Positions 1 to 7,200 of a DNA stretch of 8,386 nucleotides are shown here, in pieces. The stretch comes from JBBQHM01 sp038323965 (GTDB lineage Bacteria; Verrucomicrobiota; Verrucomicrobiia; Chthoniobacterales; UBA10450), in contig JBBQHM010000096.1 of the NCBI GenBank assembly GCA_038323965.1, forward strand, positions 1-8,386, in the 5' to 3' direction. Position 1 is the stretch's first letter. Each line of letters opens with the position of its first letter. The notes under the pieces are model-generated. The model was not told the origin of the DNA. It made no database searches and saw only the letters and a list, made by a program, of their open reading frames with translations. The position numbers and the translations under genes are program-made.

Positions 1-450
1 ACGCCAGTGCCATGGGCGAGCCTCGTGATCGATTCCCAAGTGCCCGCCTTCGACCGCGGCTTCACCGAAGTGAATACCCACGTTGCTTTCCAGCCGGTCT
101 CGAACCTCCAAGTGAATCTCGGGCACCGTTATCTGAACGAGAATCCATTCTTCGCGAACAGCAGCCTGTTCACCGTTGGCGGATATTATCGGATCGACGC
201 CAACTGGGGCGCGGGTTTGCAGGAGCAATATGAAAGCAATACCGGACGGCTCGAGCAGCAGCGTTACGCCATTTATCGAGATCTCACGAGTTGGGTCGCC
301 TCCGTCGGTGCCGTCGTGCGCGATAACGGTGCCGGCGTGCGGGAATACGGCATCATGCTCACGTTTACGCTCAAGGCTTTCCCGAAGTTCGGATTTGATT
401 TTAACTTTGATCCGGGGGCAACAACCGACCAATCAGCGACCGAGCGGTAA
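1..450 (+). CDS. lptD: C-terminal part of an outer-membrane beta-barrel protein, probably LPS-assembly protein LptD (5' end outside window)
   Basis: The reading frame is open from base 1 to the TAA at 448-450, so about 149 codons of a longer gene are seen. The GTG at base 7 lies inside an already open frame and is not a credible start. The protein alternates hydrophobic and polar residues in strands rich in Tyr, Phe and Trp, as in a barrel: examples are 'NLQVNLGHRYL', 'TVGGYYRIDANWGAGLQEQY' and 'YAIYRDLTSWVASVGAVV'. The series ending in 'EYGIMLTFTLKAFPKFGF' resembles the last strands of the LptD (OstA/Imp) barrel, which inserts lipopolysaccharide into the outer leaflet of the outer membrane. 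A short hydrophilic tail of about 15 residues (DPGATTDQSATER) follows the last strand. The LptD name rests on family resemblance of the C-terminus only; another large barrel remains possible. It is followed after 80 bases by ugd, another envelope gene. Confidence 0.6.
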   Translation, partial: TPVPWASLVIDSQVPAFDRGFTEVNTHVAFQPVSNLQVNLGHRYLNENPFFANSSLFTVGGYYRIDANWGAGLQEQYESNTGRLEQQRYAIYRDLTSWVASVGAVVRDNGAGVREYGIMLTFTLKAFPKFGFDFNFDPGATTDQSATER

Positions 451-467
451 TTGGCACGCGTTTGGCT
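451..467 (+). promoter_or_regulatory. candidate sigma-54 (RpoN) -24/-12 promoter upstream of ugd
   Basis: TTGGCACG-cgtt-TGGCT lies directly after the stop codon of the barrel gene. It matches the known sigma-54 consensus YTGGCACG-N4-TTGCW at all eight -24 positions and four of five -12 positions. The invariant GG (453-454) and GC (465-466) are at the required spacing. Transcription would start near base 478, giving a leader of roughly 50 bases before the ugd ATG at 531. Activator-binding sites, if any, would lie inside the upstream gene; I did not identify one. The match is seen; its function is inferred. Confidence 0.5.
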
Positions 468-471
468 TTCC

Positions 472-492
472 AGCGCCGGACGTTTCGGCGTT
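472..492 (+). other. small stem-loop between the barrel gene and ugd
   Basis: CGCCG at 474-478 pairs with CGGCG at 486-490 around a 7-base loop. A G-U and an A-U pair can extend the stem to seven base pairs. No T run follows, so this is at best a weak terminator for the upstream gene. It also overlaps the predicted start of the sigma-54 transcript. The remaining bases up to 530 are pyrimidine-rich and show no Shine-Dalgarno sequence. Confidence 0.25.
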
Positions 493-530
493 AGCTGATC
501 CCTGACTACTCCCTCGGATTCTTCACCTTT

Positions 531-1841
531 ATGGACTTATCAATTATCGGTTCCGGATACGTTGGCCTCGTGACCGGCGCCTGTTTCGCTGATGTCGGGC
601 ACAACGTGATCTGCGTTGATAACGACCCGAAGAAAATCGAATCGTTACGCGCGGGAAACGTTCCGATTTACGAACCCGGCCTCGAGGAAGTCATCCATCG
701 CAACGTTTCTGCGCAACGCTTGCGCTTCACCGGCAGCATCGAGGATGGCGTCAAGAATTCCCAAATAGTCTTTATCGCAGTGCCGACGCCGCAAGGTCCG
801 GACGGCGCCGTGGATCTCAGCTTTATCGAGAAGGTTGCGAGAGAAATTGCCGGCGTTCTCACCGAGTACCGCGTCATCGTAGACAAGAGTACCGTGCCGG
901 TGAAGACGGGCGAAAAAGTTGCGGAATCGATCAAGCGTTACAACCGGCATGGCGCAAAGTTCGACGTCGTCAGCAACCCGGAATTTTTGCGGGAAGGCTG
1001 CGCGGTAGCGGACTTGATGCACCCAGACCGGATCGTCATTGGCGCGCAAAGCGAACAGGCGATCGCTTTGATGAAAAAGGTCTATGAGCCTTTCATGGCT
1101 CCTATTCTTGTGACCGACATCAACAGCGCGGAGCTGATCAAACACGCGGCAAATTCATTCCTCGCGCTCAAGATTTCCTACATCAACGCGGTGTCGGCGA
1201 TATGCGAGGCGAGCGGTGCGGACGTCGAGAAAGTTGCCGACGGCATCGGCATGGACCGCCGCATTGGCCGAAACTTTCTTAACGCCGGTATCGGGTACGG
1301 CGGCTCCTGTTTTCCGAAGGACATCGCGGCCTTCATTACCATCAGCGATCAACTCGGCGTGCCCTTTAATCTTTTGAAAGAAGTGCAGCGGATTAACGCT
1401 TCGCAGAAGGATCGCTTCCTGAAGCGCCTGCGTGACACGCTCTGGGTATTGCGCGAAAAGAAGATCGCGGTCTGGGGTTTAACCTTCAAACCTGATACGG
1501 ACGACATCCGTTCGTCCGTCGCGATCGACATGATTGCCGACATGTTAGCCGAGGGAGCGCATGTCTCGGTCTATGATCCGAAGGGGATGAGAGCGCGCGA
1601 AGTCGCTTCGATTTCCAGTGCAACGTTTGCGGAATCAGCGCTGGAAGCGGTCCAAGGTGCCGAAGCTTTAGTGATCGCGACGGAGTGGGATGAATTCAAA
1701 AACGTCGACCTGGCCGAGGTGAAGCAACGGATGACAACACCAATGATTTTCGACGGCCGGAATCTCTTCGATCCCGAGACCATGGCCAAGGTCGGTTTCC
1801 ATTATCATTCGATCGGACGCGCCGCGGTAGCGCCGAGGTAA
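531..1841 (+). CDS. ugd: UDP-glucose 6-dehydrogenase
   Basis: This cytoplasmic enzyme oxidises UDP-glucose to UDP-glucuronate with two NAD+, supplying uronic acid precursors for capsule, exopolysaccharide or lipid A/LPS sugars. The 436 residues are the usual bacterial length. An N-terminal Rossmann fold has GSGYVG at 7-12 and the ribose-binding Asp30. Next come FIAVPTP (81-87), STVPVKTG with catalytic Thr121 (120-127) and SNPEFLREG (148-156). The central helix carries Lys204 and Asn208. The active-site motif GGSCFPKD has nucleophile Cys260 and Asp264. These four residues have the same numbers as in the well-studied Streptococcus pyogenes enzyme, as I recall it. The C-terminal NAD-like domain begins near 'KIAVWGLTFKPDTDDIRSS'. 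The ATG at 531 puts the Rossmann motif at the normal distance, although no Shine-Dalgarno sequence precedes it. A GDP-mannose dehydrogenase is the main alternative. Likely first gene of a unit with rsmB and the M29 peptidase. Confidence 0.93.
   Translation: MDLSIIGSGYVGLVTGACFADVGHNVICVDNDPKKIESLRAGNVPIYEPGLEEVIHRNVSAQRLRFTGSIEDGVKNSQIVFIAVPTPQGPDGAVDLSFIEKVAREIAGVLTEYRVIVDKSTVPVKTGEKVAESIKRYNRHGAKFDVVSNPEFLREGCAVADLMHPDRIVIGAQSEQAIALMKKVYEPFMAPILVTDINSAELIKHAANSFLALKISYINAVSAICEASGADVEKVADGIGMDRRIGRNFLNAGIGYGGSCFPKDIAAFITISDQLGVPFNLLKEVQRINASQKDRFLKRLRDTLWVLREKKIAVWGLTFKPDTDDIRSSVAIDMIADMLAEGAHVSVYDPKGMRAREVASISSATFAESALEAVQGAEALVIATEWDEFKNVDLAEVKQRMTTPMIFDGRNLFDPETMAKVGFHYHSIGRAAVAPR
1835..1839 (+). 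promoter_or_regulatory. Shine-Dalgarno sequence of rsmB inside the end of ugd
   Basis: GAGGT at 1835-1839 overlaps the last codons of ugd, its final T being the first base of the TAA stop (1839-1841), and stands 11-12 bases before the rsmB ATG. It is the only good ribosome-binding sequence in this operon and its position suggests translational coupling of ugd and rsmB. Confidence 0.45.
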
Positions 1842-1850
1842 TCTCGCGCA

Positions 1851-3089
1851 ATGCCGCAAGGTAGCGCCCGCCACACTGCGCTCCATGCGCTTGGGCGCTG
1901 GCGTGAAGGGCGCGAGTTTGCTGATGCCATCGCGCAATCGGCGCTTGGCTCCAACAAGCTCGCTTCGGCCGATCGCGCCTTCGCCCTCGATCTTTTCTAC
2001 AGCTCTCTGCGGAATCTCACCCTGCTCGACTTTTGGATAGGGAGATTACGCGCGGCACCATTGGAACCGACCGTACGCGATGTTGTTCGATTGGGCCTCG
2101 TTCAAATTTTCCTGCTGGAGACGAGCGAACACGCAGCGGTATTCGAGACGGTTGAGCTGGTTTCAAAACGGCAACGGGGAGTTGTAAATGGAATTCTTCG
2201 CGCAGCCCTCAGACAACGAGAAAATTTGCAGGCACTCGCGCAGAACCAGTCGCTTCATATCCGGCTTTCGCACCCGGAGTTCCTGATCGATAAATGGCGC
2301 GCTCAGTTCGGCGATAACGCGGCGGAGATGCTTTGCGCGTGGGACAATCAACCGCCGCCAATTTATGTCAGGACGAACGCGCTCCGACCCGCAGCGCATG
2401 ACAATGAGCTTTCAGAGGTCGAGCCGATTTCCGACAAGCCGGGCTTTTTTCGCGTCAAAGTTCTTCCTCACTCAGCGCTGGAACGCGGCGCCGTCTATGT
2501 CCAGGATCCAAGCACGGCTCTCGCTCCCGTTTTGCTCGAAGTGCAACCGGGCGAGGTGGTGCTCGATGCCTGCGCCGCACCGGGCGGTAAGACCGCATAC
2601 ATCGCTGGTGAAGCGCTGAATCGCGCAGAGATCGTAGCCTCTGACCGGGATGAAGCGCGGCTCGAAGTTTTGCGTACGAACCTTGATCGCATGGGAGTGC
2701 GCGCTTTGGTCATTGAGCAGGACTGGTCGTCTACGCAGCGTTCCAGCGCGCTGCGTAAACGGAAATTCGATAAAATCCTCGTCGATGTCCCCTGCTCTAA
2801 CACGGGTGTGATGCGCCGAAGGGTGGACGTGCGCTGGCGGCTGACGGAAAAAGATTTTGTGCGGATGCCTGATCTGCAGCTTGAAATCATGCAGAATGTC
2901 GCGCCGCTGCTTAAGCCGGGCGGTGTTCTCGTTTACAGCACCTGCAGCCTGGAACCCGAAGAAAACGAACTGAACGTCGAACGTATTCTCCGGGAATTGC
3001 CGCAGCTACGATTAACACGAACGGTGCGTGTAACGCCGTGGGACGATGGAGTCGATGGCGCCTTCGCGGCGCGTCTTGAGAGCGCGTAG
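1851..3089 (+). CDS. rsmB: 16S rRNA (cytosine-C5)-methyltransferase, RsmB family
   Basis: RsmB methylates C5 of cytosine 967 (E. coli numbering) of 16S rRNA using S-adenosylmethionine. The 412 residues fit the family (about 430). An all-helical NusB-like RNA-binding domain covers about residues 5-130 and ends in the typical 'RGVVNGILRAALR'. The Rossmann methyltransferase domain follows. VQDPSTALAP leads into the SAM-binding motif DACAAPGGKT (239-248). The acidic residues of 'ASDRDEARLEVLRTNLDRMG' come next. VDVPCSNTGVMRR carries Cys315, the product-release cysteine, and VYSTCSLEPEEN carries Cys365, the expected nucleophile. The end 'DGVDGAFAARLESA' matches the family's usual last strand (DGFFxARL). 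The gene starts 9 bases after ugd with an SD inside ugd, so cotranscription is likely. RsmF-type relatives lack the NusB-like domain, which favours RsmB. Confidence 0.92.
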   Translation: MPQGSARHTALHALGRWREGREFADAIAQSALGSNKLASADRAFALDLFYSSLRNLTLLDFWIGRLRAAPLEPTVRDVVRLGLVQIFLLETSEHAAVFETVELVSKRQRGVVNGILRAALRQRENLQALAQNQSLHIRLSHPEFLIDKWRAQFGDNAAEMLCAWDNQPPPIYVRTNALRPAAHDNELSEVEPISDKPGFFRVKVLPHSALERGAVYVQDPSTALAPVLLEVQPGEVVLDACAAPGGKTAYIAGEALNRAEIVASDRDEARLEVLRTNLDRMGVRALVIEQDWSSTQRSSALRKRKFDKILVDVPCSNTGVMRRRVDVRWRLTEKDFVRMPDLQLEIMQNVAPLLKPGGVLVYSTCSLEPEENELNVERILRELPQLRLTRTVRVTPWDDGVDGAFAARLESA

Positions 3090-3128
3090 GCGTTGCAACA
3101 GAGGCGCACAGTGGAATCGTAAGCGCTT

Positions 3129-4247
3129 ATGCAGGACGCACGATTTGAGAAACTCGCAAAGGTTCTTGTCGGATATTCTACCCGCCTGAAGCGAGGCGAA
3201 AAAGTTTTGATCGATGCGTTCGATGTTCCGGATGAAATCACGGTCGCGCTCGTGCGTGAGGCCCGTCGTCGAGGCGCCCTGCCATTCGTGCAGCTTCACC
3301 GCGCACAAGTGGCGCGCGAGGTCGCCCTGTCCGCCTCGGAAGAACAGCTAAATCTCGCCGCGCGGCTCGAGCTGGCGCGAATGAAAACGATGGACGCGTA
3401 CATCGCGCTTCGGGGCAGTCATAATATCACCGAGCTTTCGGACGTGCCGGTTGAGCAGCTGAAGCTCATCGCCAAAAAAATGCGAGCGGTGCAAAATCAT
3501 CGCGTCGGCAAAACCAAATGGGTCGTGCTGCGGTGGCCGACTCCGTCGATGGCGCAGCTCGCCGGAAAGAGCACTGAAGCTTTCGAGGATTTTTTCTTTG
3601 ATGTGTGCACGCTGGATTACACGAAACTTCTGCCGGGCATGCGCGCGTTGAAAGCGCTGATGGAACGAACCGACGCGGTTGAAATCAAAGGTCCCGGAAC
3701 GGATCTGCGTTTTAGCATTAAAAAAATTGCGGCGGTGATGTGCGGCGGCGACCGCAACATCCCGGATGGCGAAGTCTTCACCGCCCCCGTGCGCGATTCG
3801 GTGCAGGGACATGTCACGTATAACGTCCCGACGATTTACCAGGGGACAAATTTCGATGGCATCCGCTTGGATTTTCGTGACGGCAAGATCGTAGAAGCGA
3901 CTAGCAACGAGCCTGCGAAACTAAATACCATCCTGGATTCCGACCCGGGCGCGCGATTCATCGGCGAGTTTTCGCTCGGCTTTAATCCATACATACTCGA
4001 ACCGATGCGGGACATCCTCTTCGACGAGAAAATTGCGGGATCGTTCCACTTTACCCCGGGTCAGGCTTACGAGACTGCCGACAACGGAAACCGGAGTCAG
4101 GTCCATTGGGACATGGTCTCCATTCAGCGTCCGGAATACGGTGGTGGCGAGGTCTATTTCGATGGCAAACTCATTCGCAAGAACGGTGAGTTTTTGCCCG
4201 AGCAACTTCGCTCGTTGAATCGTGGCCGGTTCGCGAAGCGTAAATAA
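3129..4247 (+). CDS. M29-family metallo-aminopeptidase (thermophilic aminopeptidase / AmpS type)
   Basis: M29 peptidases remove N-terminal residues from peptides using a two-metal centre in the cytoplasm. The 372 residues are slightly short for the family (about 370-415). The N-terminus 'FEKLAKVLVGYSTRLKRGEKVLI' aligns with the usual family start and supports the ATG at 3129, although no clear Shine-Dalgarno sequence precedes it. Expected metal ligands are visible in order and spacing: Glu215 in NIPDGEVFTAP, Glu280 in IGEFSLGFNP, His307 in GSFHFTPG, and His326 and Asp328 in VHWDMV, with the conserved Tyr314 between them. GTDLRFSI (about 190) and 'GHVTYNVPTIYQG' are also typical. The metal loop reads HFTPG rather than the commoner HFALG, and the following Gly-rich stretch is altered (ADNGNRS), so this is a divergent member that should still be active. 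It lies 39 bases after rsmB and is probably the last gene of the unit. No signal peptide is seen. Confidence 0.87.
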   Translation: MQDARFEKLAKVLVGYSTRLKRGEKVLIDAFDVPDEITVALVREARRRGALPFVQLHRAQVAREVALSASEEQLNLAARLELARMKTMDAYIALRGSHNITELSDVPVEQLKLIAKKMRAVQNHRVGKTKWVVLRWPTPSMAQLAGKSTEAFEDFFFDVCTLDYTKLLPGMRALKALMERTDAVEIKGPGTDLRFSIKKIAAVMCGGDRNIPDGEVFTAPVRDSVQGHVTYNVPTIYQGTNFDGIRLDFRDGKIVEATSNEPAKLNTILDSDPGARFIGEFSLGFNPYILEPMRDILFDEKIAGSFHFTPGQAYETADNGNRSQVHWDMVSIQRPEYGGGEVYFDGKLIRKNGEFLPEQLRSLNRGRFAKRK

Positions 4248-4248
4248 C

Positions 4249-4283
4249 AAAAAGCCGCGCAGGATTTCTCCGGCGCGGCTTTT
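4249..4283. terminator. bidirectional intrinsic terminator between convergent genes
   Basis: AAAAGCCGCGC (4250-4260) is a perfect inverted match to GCGCGGCTTTT (4273-4283) across a 12-base loop. It sits in the 52-base gap between the stop of the M29 peptidase and the stop of the opposing TPR gene. Rightward transcripts end in only four T; leftward transcripts end in TTTTTG TT, so it should be stronger for the leftward genes. Confidence 0.85.
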
Positions 4284-4299
4284 GAGAGAGTCGTTCTGC

Positions 4300-7200
4300 T
4301 TAGCGGGCAGCCTGCGTTGGCGCCGCTCCACCGCGAGGAGAGAGCTGGATTAGCGAGACATCGCCGTTTGCTCCGAGCTGCACATTCGCGATCTCGAAGG
4401 TCGGGCCGTCGGCTGTCACCGGAGCTGATCCAGGTAGCTGAACCTGCACTGAGCGCGATGCCGCATTCAAGAGAATGGAAGCAATGTCGAAGCTCGGTGA
4501 GAACTCAACCGATGTGATGTTGAACGAGGCAGTGAGATGCACCGATGCCTGTCCCTGTTGGGATGGCAACAATTGGACCGGTGCGGATTCAAACCCCGAG
4601 ACAAGCGACAACCCGGCAACGTTGAAGGCCGATGATGTGCCGGTTTGAGGACGCTGTTGCTGCGAAGGCGTGAGGCGCATCGACCCGAGCCCGCCGCCTG
4701 CTGGCTGCGCTTTTGAGATTTCGAACGTTACCTGAAGATTGACACCAGGCTGCGGAGATTGTGCCGGCGACAGGCGCATCGAAACAACCCGCGAAACGGG
4801 ACGCAATTGCAGCGATCCCATTTTGAATGTCGGCGTCAACTGCATCGAAGCGATCTCACAAGAGAATGTGATCTGCACCGCGGTTTGCGCGGCGCCCGTC
4901 CCGGGCTGCGGCGCACCGCCCATTTGAGCCTGCGGAGCGGCGGCCATTTGCGGCGCGCCGGCTGGAGCAGGTGGAGTACGGAGGACGGGTGCGGTGGGTG
5001 TTTGGGTCGGTTCGGGCATAGTTACTGGTGTTGAGGTTTGCGAAGTTGTGGGTTCGCTGGTGATCACTTTCGGCGCAAACGATGGCGTTTCAACTGACTG
5101 ACGCAATGCGCCAACACCAGTCGCGACCGACTCAGCAATTTTCAGTGGCTCGGAGCGGGTTAACTCAGGTGACGCTATGTCCGGTGCCGCAGGCGAGATT
5201 TGATATGGGATGGGCTGGCCCTGTCCAATCGGCTCCAGATCGACTGGGTCGAGAGCGGCAGCAGCCGTCATGTCCTCCGCGGGCGTTTCCACATCTGCTG
5301 CCGGGGCGACTTCCGCAGCGAATCTTTCGGCGGCGAACGCCGTAGACTCAGGAGAAGCCGTTTCCGAATCCGGCATCGGGGCCGGAGCCGCGAACGTCGA
5401 AGTGAATTCCTCTGGGACGTCCGCTGCAACAACGTCTGGCGCAACATAAGGCGCTGGCGTAATTGGTTGCTCGATGACAGGTCCAACGGACGCGTCCGTG
5501 AAATCAGTCTTTAAGGGAGAGACGTCGCGGCTAACGATCGGTCCGGCAATTGCCGGCACTTCCGGTTCCGCGACCGCCGCAATTGCTACTGCGGCGGCGA
5601 TCCCACTGCCGTTGCGCGCCACTTTTCCGGTCGGCATGGCGGCGCGACGAAGCGAAGGTTCCGATGCTTTCAGCTGTAGGGACACCTGACGCGGTCCGCC
5701 GCGGAAACGGCTGTGAACCTCCAGCGTCGGCTTCGTCTCAGCTTCGACTTCTGGCCGCACATCTTCGACGGAGGGACCACTCGCGGTAGCAGTGCGTCGG
5801 TAGATCTGCACTCCTGCCACCCGCCGGCGCATCCACGAGACCCCTACCCATCCGAGCAGACCGACGCCGCCCAAGAGCAGAGCGTAAACCAGCAAGGTTC
5901 TGGCATCGATCGACCATTCACTGGAGTTCGCTTGCGACAGCTCGCCCACATGCGAGGGGGCTAGCACGGTAGCCGGAGTCGATGCCGCATCTGCGACGGC
6001 ATTTGAGGATTTCGAATTTTTGGCGGAATCACCGCCAGTAATGGCTTTAGCCGCGACCGCCTGCGGTGGTCCGGAAGTCCCGGTCGTAATCGTAACCGAC
6101 GGTGCCGGCTGCGCCTTCGAAGCCGACATTTCCACTGCCGGAGAGATACTGCCTGTGGGTGCCGCCGGGACGTCCTCCGGCTTTGCAGGGCTACCCGACG
6201 CTGCAAGCTCATTGGCGGCTACACCCGCTTTCGGCCCCATGACGAACGGCGTCTGCGTCATCGTTTGCGGAGCAGTCGCCTCCATTCCGGGAATTGCCGG
6301 TGCGGCCTGAGCAAGCGTAAACTGCGACGCTTCCGCCGCGCTCTTGTTCTCGTTAGTTGATTCCGGAATCGGACTAGGCTCGATGGCCGGCCCGCTTTCG
6401 GTCTGCGAGGATGCCACTGCCGCCGCATCCGTCGCGGAGGAGGCCACGGCAGGCGCGCTGGCCGCACTTTGCAACCAGCCCAGATCGTAGAATCCCGAGG
6501 CGAAAACTGTATTCAGCGCGAGCGGATAAATCTTTCGCGCTGATGTCACCCAATCATTCGCCTTGGTCGCGTTATCGTGTTTAAACTCCCACGCGGCCTG
6601 CGCGTAATAGAGCGCCGGGGTGTCGCCAGTGAACTGAAATTGCTCCATCAATTTCTGCGCGCGCGCATCCTTGCCCTCGAGCAAATATGTTAGATAAATT
6701 TTGAACCGGATCAGCTGTGCCGCCTGATTTTTGTCGCCCCCGGGCGTCGCCTTCATCAGGCCCTCGAAGCGCGTGCGAGCTGCCGGATAATCTTTTTTCC
6801 GGAATGGCACTTCCGCGAGATTGAACTGCGCTTCGCGGAATTTCCCGTCAACCTTCAGCGCGCGCTTAAAGAAACCTTCTGCTTCGTCATAACTTTTCTG
6901 TTCGAGCGCGATCTCGCCGCGCAGGTTAAGAATCGCTGTTTGATTCGGCTGCGCGATGTCCGCCTCCTCCGCCAGCTTTTGCGCATTCGCGAAATCGCGT
7001 TCCTGCATCGCCTGTTGGGCCTGCTCGAACTGCGTCTTCGCCAGCGCCTTCGTTTTGGTCGCGCGCTCCTCCGGGTTCATCAGTAGCACCGCTGCCCGCT
7101 GTTGCCCGGGCTGCTTCTGCAGCCAGCCGACCTCATATAACGACTCCGCGAAAAGTTTGTTCAGCTGAGGCGAAAATCCCTTGTCCGCCGCCCCGAGCCA

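Noticed and set aside
7..450. GTG at base 7 as the start of a small 147-residue protein
   Set aside because: The frame is open to the window edge and the product is plainly the end of a larger barrel, so this is a truncated gene.
176..505. Overlapping rightward frame across the end of the barrel gene
   Set aside because: It has no family resemblance and is Ser/Pro/Arg-rich as expected of a wrong frame, while the barrel frame has proper strand patterns.
645..1145. Leftward frame of 166 codons inside ugd
   Set aside because: It is antisense to a gene with all catalytic motifs intact and its product resembles no family I know.
4317..5964. Several rightward frames of 60-105 codons opposite the TPR gene, some Arg- or Cys-rich
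   Set aside because: High G+C and the Ala/Pro-rich codons of the TPR gene leave the opposite strand open by chance; the products show no domain and have no start signals.
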